Positions 1 through 8,957 of a stretch of 64,000 nt of DNA are shown here, piece after piece. Origin of the DNA: CAWJMN01 sp963844055. Its GTDB lineage: Bacteria; Planctomycetota; Planctomycetia; Pirellulales; Pirellulaceae. Made by a program: the position numbers and the translations under genes. The stretch lies in assembly GCA_963844055.1 (NCBI GenBank), contig CAWJMN010000001.1:1674001-1738000 (forward strand), read 5' to 3'. The notes beneath the pieces are model-generated. The model made no database searches. It was given only the letters and a program-made list of their open reading frames with translations, and had not been told where the DNA came from. Every line of letters begins with the position of its first letter. Positions within the stretch are counted from its first letter, which is position 1.

Positions 1-207
1 GCTTCTCTTTCCGTCGGCCGATTTGGTTTTCCGGGAAACGATCAACCTGTTCAGCCAGTGCTGCGAGACCGGATTGTGGAGACTGATGGAAACGGCAACG
101 AATTCATCTACATGGTTCTGGACAACAACGGCATGCCTCGCTGGCGTTACATGGACCCTTACCGAGACTTCATTCGCGTTCACACCAAACTGATTGTCAC
201 ACCATGA
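1..207 (+). CDS. C-terminal part of a phage structural-region protein
   Basis: An open frame runs from the window edge to TGA at 205-207 and gives 68 residues rich in Arg, Asp and aromatic residues. The stop overlaps the ATG of the next gene (ATGA), so the two are translationally coupled. Position just before a tail completion-like gene suggests a head-tail connection or neck protein, but the fragment shows no diagnostic motif. One of the seven GTTTCC-NN-GGAAAC palindromes (26-39) lies inside it. Confidence 0.6.
   Translation, partial: ASLSVGRFGFPGNDQPVQPVLRDRIVETDGNGNEFIYMVLDNNGMPRWRYMDPYRDFIRVHTKLIVTP
26..39. promoter_or_regulatory. ParB/Noc-like palindrome, copy 1
   Basis: GTTTTC-CG-GGAAAC, one mismatch. 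In the coding region of the partial first gene. Confidence 0.55.
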
Positions 208-638
208 GCAGCAAGACCCGAGCGATTTGCGACAAGATTGTGGAGCTGCTCTCGGCTGCCACGTTCTCCGTGCCGATCGTGGCGGTGATGGACCTGGAGC
301 CGTCGTACGATGTCGTTCGGCTCGATGGCCAGGTGCAAGTGATCGTCTCGCCATTTAACCGAGAACGGGACCCTGTCGCTCGTGGCTTAACCCTGGTGGA
401 ACACAAGGTCAATTTGGTGATCTTGGCGGCCATGAAGCCAAAGACAAACTACTCCACGCAGGACCTCGAGGGCCTGCAGGAGGAACTCGAAGAGTGGGCT
501 GATGAGTGCGATCTCGATCGACCGGAAGCTCTTACAGCAATCGATGTGATTGCGATTTATTTGCCCAAGAAATCTAAGCAGGAAAACCTGTTTCTTTCCG
601 GCGTTCAATTAACCTTTGTTGGAGGTCATTCCGTATGA
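204..638 (+). CDS. Probable tail terminator / tail completion protein
   Basis: 144 residues. The beginning is a helix (KTRAICDKIVELLSAATF), followed by alternating strands and a very acidic segment around residues 88-105. This size and pattern, together with a position immediately before the tail tube gene, fit a siphovirus tail terminator, the ring that caps the tail at the head end. The start ATG overlaps the previous stop, and its own TGA overlaps the next ATG at 635. The function is inferred from gene order; no family signature was identified with certainty. Confidence 0.55.
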   Translation: MSSKTRAICDKIVELLSAATFSVPIVAVMDLEPSYDVVRLDGQVQVIVSPFNRERDPVARGLTLVEHKVNLVILAAMKPKTNYSTQDLEGLQEELEEWADECDLDRPEALTAIDVIAIYLPKKSKQENLFLSGVQLTFVGGHSV

Positions 639-1108
639 CGATCTACACTCCCATTGCCGGCCGCAAGTGCAAGCTCTACGTCAACACTGGGACGTTCACG
701 ACGCCGGTCTGGACCGAGGCCAAACTGGCTGGCGACGTCAAACTGCCACGCGGGACGGAGCTTACTGGTGTGCCTGTCCGTGCCAGCAAGTTTAACTTAA
801 GCCATCCGGTGGGCGAGGACATCGGCGTCGACTTCACCTATACGCCTGTGAAGGGCATGGCGGATACGGTGTTTGCCAAGATGTACGAGTCCAAGAATTC
901 GGATGATCCGGCCCCCATCCACATCGCCTGTTGTGATGGACCGATCGCTACTGCCGGCACGTACGTCGCCGAGCTCTTTGGCTACCTGAAGAAGTTCGAC
1001 GAGGGGCAAGAGACGAAGAACGTCAAACAGATCGATTGCTCCTTCAAGCCGGGACTCGTGTTCGATGGCACGACGCTGTTGGAGCCAGATTGCTACATTG
1101 CGGAGTAA
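635..1108 (+). CDS. Major tail (tube) protein
   Basis: 157 residues, rich in beta strands, Thr, Gly and Asp, with little predicted helix. It sits between the putative tail terminator and the tail assembly chaperone, which is where siphoviruses encode the protein that polymerises into the tail tube. The N-terminal stretch TPIAGRKCKLYVN and the repeated strand pattern fit the tube fold. Start overlaps the previous stop by ATGA; the next gene begins 2 bases after the TAA. High expression would be expected, but no promoter is visible in front of it. Confidence 0.62.
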   Translation: MTIYTPIAGRKCKLYVNTGTFTTPVWTEAKLAGDVKLPRGTELTGVPVRASKFNLSHPVGEDIGVDFTYTPVKGMADTVFAKMYESKNSDDPAPIHIACCDGPIATAGTYVAELFGYLKKFDEGQETKNVKQIDCSFKPGLVFDGTTLLEPDCYIAE

Positions 1109-1110
1109 CC

Positions 1111-1590
1111 ATGAATCCCAAGATGACAGACAAGAAGGGTCGCGATTGGACCATCGCGATCGAAATCGATGTGGCGAGGAAGATACTTGCCTCCTTCCGC
1201 ATCGACTTTGCCAACTCTCATGACCCCAAGTCAGGCCTGGATCGTCTTCAGAATTACAACGTTCTGGCAGACGTCCTGTTTGTCTTCGTCGAGGATCAAC
1301 TCAAATCGCAAAACGTCAGCAAAGATGAGTTCTTTGCCTCGTGCGACGGGCCCGCTCTCGCGAGTGGCTTCGACGCGATTATGGAGGCCTTGGTGCTTTT
1401 TACCCCGCCGGCGATGAAGCCGGCGATGGAAGCACTCCTCGTAGCCTCCCGGGAACACGACAAGGCGAAGGCGATGAGGATCGTGGAGACGCTCCAGGGC
1501 GATGCTATCCAGCAGACCTTGTCGAAGAACCTGAACCAACTCCAGAGCCAGAGGAGAGCCAGGTGGAGAAGAACCTGGAAGCGTCGATAA
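1111..1590 (+). CDS. Tail assembly chaperone, short form (gpG-like)
   Basis: 159 residues from ATG 1111, two bases after the tube gene. The first 130 residues are helical and end in an Arg-rich tail just before TAA. Tail assembly chaperones lie between tube and tape measure genes and are normally made in a short and a frameshifted long form, as lambda G and GT. Here the downstream extension is in the +1 (equivalent to -2) frame and is open from 1535, so the two frames overlap for about 55 bases. An acidic Pro/Glu-rich stretch is also open in the third frame (to 1637), so the real route of the ribosome cannot be read with certainty. Confidence 0.65.
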   Translation: MNPKMTDKKGRDWTIAIEIDVARKILASFRIDFANSHDPKSGLDRLQNYNVLADVLFVFVEDQLKSQNVSKDEFFASCDGPALASGFDAIMEALVLFTPPAMKPAMEALLVASREHDKAKAMRIVETLQGDAIQQTLSKNLNQLQSQRRARWRRTWKRR

Positions 1591-1894
1591 CTGGGAGCGA
1601 ATCGACGAGTACCAAGCTCTCCTCGGAATCTCGATAGGGCATCTGACCATTCGTCGATTGGTGGCCATGGTGACAATGTTGCAGACGCGGCGGTGGGACC
1701 ACACGGCCGCGATCATGGCACAGCTTGCTAACGCTCATCGAGATCCGGAGAAACGCTCCTCGCCGTACCAGATGGATGACTTCCATCCCTATCTGTTGGC
1801 CGAGAAGAAACGGCAGCAAGATCGATCAGCAGTCTCCAGTCTCCGAGCCTATGTCTCTCGGAACATGAAACAGCAACAATCTCGATCTGTTTAG
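1535..1894 (+). CDS. Frameshift extension of the tail assembly chaperone (gpT-like)
   Basis: This frame has no stop between 1535 and 1894 and reads as a compact domain: WERIDEYQALLGISIGHL, then a helix with HTAAIMAQLANAHRDP and a DDFHPYL motif. HTA...NAHRDP...DFHPY is the kind of pattern seen in the C-terminal T part of phage chaperones. There is no ribosome binding site in front of the possible TTG start at 1658, so expression by frameshifting from the preceding gene is likely. Programmed shifts here are usually -1; a +1 or -2 shift is known but rarer, and a one-base assembly error is an alternative. Confidence 0.6.
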   Translation, partial: TNSRARGEPGGEEPGSVDNWERIDEYQALLGISIGHLTIRRLVAMVTMLQTRRWDHTAAIMAQLANAHRDPEKRSSPYQMDDFHPYLLAEKKRQQDRSAVSSLRAYVSRNMKQQQSRSV

Positions 1895-1903
1895 GAGGTT
1901 GCC

Positions 1904-2443
1904 GTGGAGTTCAGTTTCGAGGTCAAGCGAGCGTTCTTTGATAAAGAGGACGTGATCAAGCGTATCGAATCCGCTCGCCTTCAGATGCTCCTGAAGGCGG
2001 GTGCGTTCGTGCGCAGGCGTGGCCAGCGACTCCTGCGGCGAGGCAAGAGATCTTCGCGGCCGGATTCGCCTCCAAAGGTGCACTCCAAGAACGATCGTGT
2101 GTCGCTGCGTAACATCCTGTTTTTCAGTGACGGCAAGGATGGCATTCTGATCGGACCTGTCGGGCTCAATGGATCGAAGCGTAAGGGACGTCGGCCTGTG
2201 CCAGGTGCTTTGGAAAAGGGCGATGTTCTCCGCGTGCGTGAAGTTCGCAATCGCAAGGAGATGGCCAAGAACCCTCGGTCGAAGAAGGCCAAGGTCTGGA
2301 AGATCGTCGATCGCAGTCCAACGAAGGATGAAGAGAGCCGCGCTCGTGACGTGGACTTGTTCAAGCGGCCGTTCATGGGACCAGCCCTCAAGCTCGAGGC
2401 TCCCAAGTTTCCCGACCTCTTTGGCGAAGAATGGAGTAAGTAA
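1904..2443 (+). CDS. Phage protein, minor tail / neck-like
   Basis: 179 residues from GTG 1904, preceded by a strong AGGAGG at 1893-1898 inside the end of the chaperone extension. The protein is strongly basic, with runs such as RRRGQRLLRRGKRSSR near residues 37-52, then a beta-rich part with GILIGPVGL. It lies between the chaperone and the tape measure. Basic proteins with this arrangement occur among HK97 gp10-like and other minor virion proteins, but I cannot name the family. TAA overlaps the ATG of the tape measure gene. Confidence 0.5.
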   Translation: MEFSFEVKRAFFDKEDVIKRIESARLQMLLKAGAFVRRRGQRLLRRGKRSSRPDSPPKVHSKNDRVSLRNILFFSDGKDGILIGPVGLNGSKRKGRRPVPGALEKGDVLRVREVRNRKEMAKNPRSKKAKVWKIVDRSPTKDEESRARDVDLFKRPFMGPALKLEAPKFPDLFGEEWSK

Positions 2444-4290
2444 TGTCGCGTGACATTGAAGCAGGCGGAGCAGTCATCCGGATCAAAGGCAAGGACCAAA
2501 CCAAGGGCGAACTCGACTCGGCCAAGAATCGCTTCATGCGATTTCTGTCGACGGTACGTGCCGCAAGTGCCGGCTTCAACTCGTCACTGATCTCCATGTT
2601 GCCAAGCGCTGGAACGGTTATCGGCATGCTGACCGGTACCGGTGCTGGAGCAGGTATCCTCGGTGGCCTCGGGATGATGGCCAAGGGGTTTGCCACTCAG
2701 GGCTCCCAGTTGGAAGATTTGCAATCCTCGACGGGCATTTACGCACAGCAGCTCGGCGAGCTTGGCTACGCAGCCCAGCAATCGGGCAGCAGCATCGAGG
2801 CGCTAGGCGGTGGCCTGAAGGGCATGGCCAAGTTCACGACGCAGCTGCAGCAAGGTGGCAAGGGGGCGGTGGCAGTACTGAACATGCTGGGGATCTCGCA
2901 GACAGCGTTCTTGGCAGCCTCACCGATTGAACGCTTCCACATGATTGCGGAAGGCCTGAAGGGAATCGAAGACCCAAGCCTCAAGGCTGGGTTGGCCATG
3001 AAGGTTCTCGGACGTTCTGGAAACGAACTGCTCCCCATGCTCAAAGGCGGCTCTGCTGGGCTGTCGGCCTTTGCAGAGGAAGCCCGTCGCCTGCGCTTGC
3101 CGCTAACGAAGGAGGAGGTCGCACTCGCCGACAAGCTGGGCGACACCTACGACCAGACCACGGCCCAGCTGCAAACCTTTTCCAGTGTGATCGGAGCGGC
3201 CGTCGCTCCTTCCATCCTGCAATTGCTCAGCGTGATCCAGCCGATGATTGCCACCGGCATCGACTTTGTTCGTACCAACTCGCAGATGATCATGACGATC
3301 GCCATGATTGCGACGGTGGTGGTCACCGTGGGTGGGATGTTCCTCGCTGCTGGTGTGCTGATTGCAGGCGGTGCAGCACTAATAGGAGCAGCCATTTCCG
3401 GACTCACTGTGATCTGGGGAGCGGCAACGGCTGTGTTCTTTGCGATCTTCTCACCAATGGGCCTTGTGGTGGCTCTCGCTGTAGCACTGGCTGCGGCGGT
3501 GATGTATGGCATCTATGCCTTCATGGCCTACACCACAGCCGGGCAGGCACTGTCAGCGTTCCTAGTTGGAACCTTCAACGACTTGTTTGGAGTCGTGTCC
3601 AAGACTTTGGGTGCGGTGTTCGATCTGCTGGTGGCAGGCAACTGGACCAAGGCCGGGGAAGTCATGATGCTTGGGATTGGCGTGTCGGTCGAGATTGGGT
3701 TGGTCAAACTCAAGATGATGTGGACGGCCTACAGTACTTGGCTGCAGGATCTCTTCATCAATCTCGGAATCATGATGGTTGGTGCACTCAAACAAGGACT
3801 CGACGCACTCGTCACGGTGATCAACTCAGCTCGCAGTGCCATGGGAATGGAAGAGATCAAAGCCGCCGATATTGGCGGAAACCTTATCGATGGCATGAAG
3901 TCGGGCATGGAGGCGGTCAAGCAGGTCAATGCCGACATGGCGAAGGCCGAGAATTCCGTCGCCCAGGCTCGCATCGCAGCAGCCAAGCTGGCGATTAGTA
4001 GCGCTCGAAACGATGCCGCGACCGAGCGAAAGAACTCGGTGAAAGCACCAGCGGCAACAAAGCTGGATCTGCCGTCGTTCAAGGGGCCTAACCTGGGCTC
4101 TACGGCTACCGACGTGGGGAGCGTCAGTATCGGAACCTTCTCTGCGGCGGTTGCCGGCATGCTCGGTCGCTCAGGAACCAGTCCGGCCGAACGGGCTGCA
4201 AAGGCGTCGGAGAAGACTGCCGACAACACTGAGGAAATGAAGGACCTGCTGGAACAGATTAAGGAGGAAGGCGGACTCGCCTTTGAATAA
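2443..4290 (+). CDS. Tail tape measure protein
   Basis: 615 residues. The N-terminal half is helical and rich in Gly, Ala and Ser; residues about 270-370 contain several hydrophobic segments (MIMTIAMIATVVVTVGGMF and following ones), and the C-terminal 150 residues are helical and Ala/Lys-rich. Length, Gly/Ala bias and central membrane segments are typical of siphovirus tape measure proteins, which set tail length and take part in DNA entry. At about 0.15 nm per residue the tail would be roughly 90 nm long (inference from the family rule). It is the longest plus-strand phage gene after the fibre and is coupled at both ends. Confidence 0.85.
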   Translation: MSRDIEAGGAVIRIKGKDQTKGELDSAKNRFMRFLSTVRAASAGFNSSLISMLPSAGTVIGMLTGTGAGAGILGGLGMMAKGFATQGSQLEDLQSSTGIYAQQLGELGYAAQQSGSSIEALGGGLKGMAKFTTQLQQGGKGAVAVLNMLGISQTAFLAASPIERFHMIAEGLKGIEDPSLKAGLAMKVLGRSGNELLPMLKGGSAGLSAFAEEARRLRLPLTKEEVALADKLGDTYDQTTAQLQTFSSVIGAAVAPSILQLLSVIQPMIATGIDFVRTNSQMIMTIAMIATVVVTVGGMFLAAGVLIAGGAALIGAAISGLTVIWGAATAVFFAIFSPMGLVVALAVALAAAVMYGIYAFMAYTTAGQALSAFLVGTFNDLFGVVSKTLGAVFDLLVAGNWTKAGEVMMLGIGVSVEIGLVKLKMMWTAYSTWLQDLFINLGIMMVGALKQGLDALVTVINSARSAMGMEEIKAADIGGNLIDGMKSGMEAVKQVNADMAKAENSVAQARIAAAKLAISSARNDAATERKNSVKAPAATKLDLPSFKGPNLGSTATDVGSVSIGTFSAAVAGMLGRSGTSPAERAAKASEKTADNTEEMKDLLEQIKEEGGLAFE

Positions 4291-5175
4291 ATGACTGGTG
4301 TCATCATTGAGAAGAAGCGTGTCGCCAAGGCGTCCCAGCAAGCGAACTTCGAGACGAGCTGGGAGACCTCCTATTTTGTGACAGGTGTCAGTAGCGAAGG
4401 GGAAGCTGCTGCGCTGGTGAGGGACACCACACCCATCTCCATCACGATGATGTCTCAGTTGATCATTCGCCAGCAAGTGAGTGGCAAGGAGATGGGGAAC
4501 GGCCTCTATCAAGTCGATGTGTCGTACGGGCCACCTGGAAAAAGGGACGATCAGGAAAAGACGACCGGCCAAATCTACAAGTTCTCTTGGGACACAACCG
4601 GGGCCACACACCGAGTCACGGTGGGGAAACGTATAGAAGACCCCGATACTCCCAGTGCTACGTTGTCGCAGGTTTGGAAGGGCGAACGCTCCGGCACAGA
4701 TCCGGCTCCTGACCTGATGGGTGCGATCGGCTGGGATGGCAAGCAAGTAAACGGTGCAGAGGTGCCTATCCCCAAGCTCTCGTTTGAGCTGACGGTCTAT
4801 TATCCTCCAGCCGCGATCACGCTCCCATTCGTGAAGACTCTATCGGATAAGACGGGCAGCATGAACGATGCCACATGGCATGGCTGGCAACCCGGTGAAC
4901 TGCGATTCGATGGGTCTACGGGGTCAGGAGAGGCCTCCGTGCTGTCAGGGATTGCCACGGCTCCCGTCCCAGTGGTTCTTCGCTTCTCTGCGAACAAGAA
5001 CCAAACGGACATCAAGGTCGGCTCGATCATCGTGCCGACCAAGAAGGGTTGGGATTATCTCGATGTGAAGTTCGACAAGATTGCGGACGAGGGGAAAGTC
5101 TATCCCGTTCCCAATTACGCCTACGTGCACCGCGTTCTAGAAGAATCCACCTTCCTGGATAACTTTGGGTTCTAA
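4291..5175 (+). CDS. Phage tail protein, probably distal tail
   Basis: 294 residues directly after the tape measure stop. The sequence is beta-rich and contains FELTVYYPPAAITLP and WHGWQPGELRFDGSTG. Genes directly after the tape measure usually encode distal tail or baseplate hub parts, which is the basis for this call; no specific motif was recognised. The start ATG is immediately after TAA of the tape measure gene. Confidence 0.5.
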   Translation: MTGVIIEKKRVAKASQQANFETSWETSYFVTGVSSEGEAAALVRDTTPISITMMSQLIIRQQVSGKEMGNGLYQVDVSYGPPGKRDDQEKTTGQIYKFSWDTTGATHRVTVGKRIEDPDTPSATLSQVWKGERSGTDPAPDLMGAIGWDGKQVNGAEVPIPKLSFELTVYYPPAAITLPFVKTLSDKTGSMNDATWHGWQPGELRFDGSTGSGEASVLSGIATAPVPVVLRFSANKNQTDIKVGSIIVPTKKGWDYLDVKFDKIADEGKVYPVPNYAYVHRVLEESTFLDNFGF

Positions 5176-5176
5176 C

Positions 5177-5923
5177 ATGCCGAGCGATTTTAATTCTGTT
5201 AGCCGAGGTCAGAAGCTCCGCATCACAGCGGGCACCTGGAATCGCATCCTTGCTCTAGCGCGAGACGCAGAAGAATCGGGGGGCTCCGGTGCTCCCTGCG
5301 ATCTTTCCTCCATTGGCGATGAGCCCATCGACATCCGGAACGACACTGGGGATTACATCACGGCCGGCTCGATCATCGGCCTCGGTGATCTGGTGACCGT
5401 TCCTTCCAACGACACGCTCTCCTGGCAATCGCAAGTGGTGCTCGCCGGCGTGCTGCCCACGTGGCCTGGCTCGAAGTACATCGCCGTTTCCCAGGAAACG
5501 ATCGCCGACGGCTGTATTGGCCAAGCGGTAATCTCTGGTTTGGCTTGGGCCAAGGTCGAGATCACCAACGCTGGGCTCCCTCTGTACGCTCGACCGATCG
5601 CCGACGACATCACCAAACTGCAACTCGACTGGTGGGGCCCTTGTCGGATCATCAAACGCGAGGCCGGTACCAGCGGCACCAAGTGGGCATTGGTCGAGAT
5701 CGGCTCGTTCTACGATCAACGCTACATCGGCAAGCCCACAGCCTACATTGCCAAGCGTGCATCGGGCACCGTCACGGTCTACTCCGGGATCGGAGATGCG
5801 GCCGAACCGACTGAGGGGACGATCACGAGTGCGTTTGCTCGTTACGTCGCGCATCCAGCCACGAAGGAAGTCCGAGTCTGCTGGGACAATGATGGTCCCG
5901 AGATCGACAACATGGAGTGCTAA
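5177..5923 (+). CDS. Phage tail-region protein of unknown function
   Basis: 248 residues starting with MPSDFNSVSRGQKLRI at ATG 5177, one base after the previous TAA; a TTG 12 bases upstream is less likely. The N-terminus is a short helix, the rest is beta-rich with many Gly, Ile and Thr. It sits between a putative distal tail protein and the fibre and is probably part of the tail tip. One perfect copy of the GTTTCC-NN-GGAAAC palindrome (5486-5499) lies in the coding region. Confidence 0.5.
   Translation: MPSDFNSVSRGQKLRITAGTWNRILALARDAEESGGSGAPCDLSSIGDEPIDIRNDTGDYITAGSIIGLGDLVTVPSNDTLSWQSQVVLAGVLPTWPGSKYIAVSQETIADGCIGQAVISGLAWAKVEITNAGLPLYARPIADDITKLQLDWWGPCRIIKREAGTSGTKWALVEIGSFYDQRYIGKPTAYIAKRASGTVTVYSGIGDAAEPTEGTITSAFARYVAHPATKEVRVCWDNDGPEIDNMEC
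5486..5499. promoter_or_regulatory. ParB/Noc-like palindrome, copy 2
   Basis: GTTTCC-CA-GGAAAC, perfect 6-2-6 inverted repeat, in a tail gene. Confidence 0.62.
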
Positions 5924-5925
5924 TC

Positions 5926-7785
5926 ATGGTGATGTGCTGCTGCGGGAAATGCGACTTCTGTGCGGACGGCTTTGATCGAGCGGCGTCCGGAACTGTTGGC
6001 GGCGGATGGCGTGAGGCCATTGGCGACTGGGCAATCATCGAGACCTCGGGCGTTTCGGGGGGAGCCGTCACCAACACCGAGGCCCCGGCCGTCCTCACGA
6101 TGGATGCCCCCTGCAATCTCTCAGCCCCACCCATGTCGCTCCTGATCGACGTCGAGGGGATTCCCACGTACTTCGCGGCGTCGTCGCGGATCGTAGTCGA
6201 CTGGCTTCCCACGGCCGCCGAGCTTCCCAGCCGCCATCGCCTTGGCCTGGGATACATTCCGACGCCATCAACGGGAGAGCCTCCAATCCCGATCCGCGGC
6301 GGCGTGTTCCTGGAAGTGGCTTACACCGAGGACCACATCGTCACGATGCGGCTGGGCAGTGGTAACGAGGTCGCGTGGACCTGGTTGACCGATGAGCTGC
6401 CCATCGGAAACGCGAAGGACCTGGTGCACAACGACGGCGGCACCTACCTCGGCAAGACCGCCTTTGAGGCTGGCGAGCAGTATTGCCAGCTGTCGCTTTG
6501 CTGGGAGCCCATCAGCGGCTACGGCATGCGAGACATGGCATTCGTGCGTGGAATCCTCCTGACGCCCACAGGAACGCTTTACACGCTCGAAGGCGTCGCA
6601 CCAGACCAAGATGGTCGACATCCGATCCTACAGGCCATTACGGGCGTTGCACGGTGGGATAACGTCTCCTGGCAAGCCACCGCCCCCGATGCCGAGGAAT
6701 GCCCCACGTGCGGCGAGTGCACCTACGCCAAAGATTCAACGTCGGCTCTCGATGACACGCTAGCAGCTTATGAGACTAGCGGCACCGTGGTTCGTAACTC
6801 GTCGACGGGGAAGATCGAAGTCACCAGTGGTGGGGCTGCCTGGCTGGCACAGATCCCAGCCCAGCATCATTTCCAATGCTCCTACGTCGCGGATTGGGAG
6901 GGTAGCTCGCCAACCGTCACGGTCATTGATGGGCCGGTCACGGTGGCCATCACCAAATCCAGTGGCCAGCAAAGCGTCGTGGTGACGACGAACGGTACCA
7001 GCCACACGGCCTTCACGGCTCCGCTCTCGTCGTCCTTCCTGCAGATCTGCTTTGGCCATACCCAGGTGATCGTCTACATCGGGACCACGTCGGCTCAGTA
7101 TTCCACCACGGAAAACGAGGGCTATGTCGGCATCGACCTGCAGGCCGGATCGTCGCAGGTCACCTTCAGCGGAATGCAAGCGCTAACGACCCGCATGAAC
7201 GATGTGATCAAGCTGGGCTGCGCTCCATGCATTGGACCCGTCCCACCTTGCGAACTCTGTCCCGACGCAGCAGCTGCGTATGCGTTGCTTGAGAATGCTG
7301 TGCTGACGGAGTTCTCGGACTACGACCCAGGCTACCCTCCCGGAGCGTTGGCCGATAAGCCTTGCTTCGTACTGCCCAATCTTGCGGTTGGTGAGCGTGG
7401 CATCCTCGACGGCATCTTCGATGGCCGATGCAGGTTTGGGTACCGCGACGACTGCGGCAATGGCACCTACACGATTCGCACCGAGATCTATGCCAACATG
7501 AACAACAACGGCGTGCCAGGTCTGGGTATGCCGCCCTCACGGTGGTGGATCACAGCCCGGGCCAGTGTGGCATGGCTCGGCGTCACTTTGCTAGTTGCGG
7601 TCGAATACAAGAGTGAAGAATTCTTGTATCCAGTCCCCTGCCCACTCGGCGAGATTACGCTCACGGCCGTCGCCGGTTCGGATCTCACACAGACGTCGAT
7701 GGTCCCAGCCCAGGGGACAGTTGCTCCAGCCTCCCATGTTAACTACACGTTCCCAGAGACGATGAAGGTCACCTTTGTTTTATGA
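5926..7785 (+). CDS. Tail fibre / receptor-binding protein with Cys-rich linkers
   Basis: About 620 residues from ATG 5926. The protein opens with a cysteine cluster (MCCCGKCDFCADGF). A second cluster (CPTCGECTYAKD) comes near residue 260 and a third (CAPCIGPVPPCELC) near residue 430. Each precedes a beta-rich, Gly/Thr-rich module, and the first two resemble lectin-like jelly-roll repeats. The C-terminal module is different. Position at the end of the tail operon and modular beta structure indicate a host-recognition fibre. Cys clusters may bind metal or form disulfides. The stop overlaps the next ATG. Cys-rich fibres are unusual for phages. Confidence 0.6.
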   Translation: MVMCCCGKCDFCADGFDRAASGTVGGGWREAIGDWAIIETSGVSGGAVTNTEAPAVLTMDAPCNLSAPPMSLLIDVEGIPTYFAASSRIVVDWLPTAAELPSRHRLGLGYIPTPSTGEPPIPIRGGVFLEVAYTEDHIVTMRLGSGNEVAWTWLTDELPIGNAKDLVHNDGGTYLGKTAFEAGEQYCQLSLCWEPISGYGMRDMAFVRGILLTPTGTLYTLEGVAPDQDGRHPILQAITGVARWDNVSWQATAPDAEECPTCGECTYAKDSTSALDDTLAAYETSGTVVRNSSTGKIEVTSGGAAWLAQIPAQHHFQCSYVADWEGSSPTVTVIDGPVTVAITKSSGQQSVVVTTNGTSHTAFTAPLSSSFLQICFGHTQVIVYIGTTSAQYSTTENEGYVGIDLQAGSSQVTFSGMQALTTRMNDVIKLGCAPCIGPVPPCELCPDAAAAYALLENAVLTEFSDYDPGYPPGALADKPCFVLPNLAVGERGILDGIFDGRCRFGYRDDCGNGTYTIRTEIYANMNNNGVPGLGMPPSRWWITARASVAWLGVTLLVAVEYKSEEFLYPVPCPLGEITLTAVAGSDLTQTSMVPAQGTVAPASHVNYTFPETMKVTFVL

Positions 7786-8957
7786 AATGCAGTCTCATTC
7801 TGGCGAATGTTCTCAGCCCAACCAAAGGCCTCTTTGTCTGTGGCAAATGCCGCGAAGGGATCGAGCTGCCCATTGCTGCAGCAGACAAGGTCTCTAAGCG
7901 GTGTCCAGGTGTTCCCCCCACGCTTGCTGAGCGAACAGCCAACTACGCCAAGGCAATGGTCCAGTCTCACGAGCCCGTTAGCGACGCCGAGTTTGCAGCT
8001 CGCAGCGAGGCTTGTGCCACGTGCATTCGTTTCCGCGATCCATCGCAGGACGTCTGCCGGCATCCTGATTGCGGCTGCCGGGTCTGTGGATCGGAGTCCT
8101 GGTTCGACAAGCGGCGGTTGCGATCGCAGCAATGCCCGGTCGGTCGCTGGAACATCACGCGATGGATTAGCCGCGAGCAGCGAGTCAAGGACACCCAGCG
8201 ACTCATGGAGATGCTGCCGATCGACACGGCCGCAATCGTCGGTGTCGCTCGTAGTGGTCTGGCTCCTGCAGCAGAGATCGCCATGGGGCTGCATTTGCCG
8301 ATGATGATCCTCGACGACTTCCACGGCCTGGTGCGCGAGGCTGGACACGGTCAACGTCTGGCATCGCATGCCAATGGCTCGGGCCCCATCGTGGCCATTG
8401 ATGATTCATTAGCGAGCGGCCGCTCGATGATTCGTGGCAAGTCCACCCTGCAAAACCATCCACTCACTCGTGATCGCAAGATCTTGTGGGCGGTGCTTTA
8501 CACCTTGCCGGCTAACCCCACTCAACCCGATATCTTCGTGACCTCCTGCCGCGAGCACCATCTATTCGAATGGAACTTCCCGAACTCGATCTACGCCGGC
8601 CGCACGGCCTGGGACATCGACGGCGTACTCGTCACCGAGGGAGCCAATCCCGGCCGGCCGTACCTGGTGCCACGTCGGCAGAAGATACCGCTGATCGTGA
8701 CCGGCCGGCTTGAGCAGGAGCGGCAAGCGACCATTGCCCAAATGCGTTGGGCCGGCGTCGACTTCGACCGGTTGGAAATGTTCCCCGGAACGCTTGCCGA
8801 TCGTGATCAGCCGATGGCAATCAGCAAGCACAAGGCCAAGCACTACTTGGCAAGCGGCCTCGATTGGTTCATCGAGTCGTGCCCCATTCAGGCGAAAGAG
8901 ATCGGTGGACTTACGGGCAAGAGAGTGATCTGCCCGGCAACCTCACAGGTGTTCTAA
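7782..8957 (+). CDS. Zn-ribbon + phosphoribosyltransferase + HAD-like fusion protein
   Basis: 391 residues in three parts. Residues 1-115 hold Cys pairs (CGKC, CATC, CRHPDCGCRVCG) like zinc ribbons. Residues about 145-220 look like a type I phosphoribosyltransferase: VGVARSGLAPAAEIA and the PRPP loop-like VAIDDSLASGRSM. Residues about 280-390 look like a HAD fold: DIDGVLV (motif I), LIVTGR (motif II) and a late Lys-containing segment. PRTase-HAD pairs are known from tellurium-resistance and nucleotide-like metabolite operons. In a prophage, next to a methyltransferase and the fibre, it may make or modify a nucleotide or surface group. Substrate is unknown. Confidence 0.65.
   Translation: MKCSLILANVLSPTKGLFVCGKCREGIELPIAAADKVSKRCPGVPPTLAERTANYAKAMVQSHEPVSDAEFAARSEACATCIRFRDPSQDVCRHPDCGCRVCGSESWFDKRRLRSQQCPVGRWNITRWISREQRVKDTQRLMEMLPIDTAAIVGVARSGLAPAAEIAMGLHLPMMILDDFHGLVREAGHGQRLASHANGSGPIVAIDDSLASGRSMIRGKSTLQNHPLTRDRKILWAVLYTLPANPTQPDIFVTSCREHHLFEWNFPNSIYAGRTAWDIDGVLVTEGANPGRPYLVPRRQKIPLIVTGRLEQERQATIAQMRWAGVDFDRLEMFPGTLADRDQPMAISKHKAKHYLASGLDWFIESCPIQAKEIGGLTGKRVICPATSQVF

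Noticed and set aside
8780..8791. GTTCC-CC-GGAAC, a shorter version of the prophage palindrome
   Set aside because: One base shorter in each arm, so it does not align with the 6-2-6 pattern.
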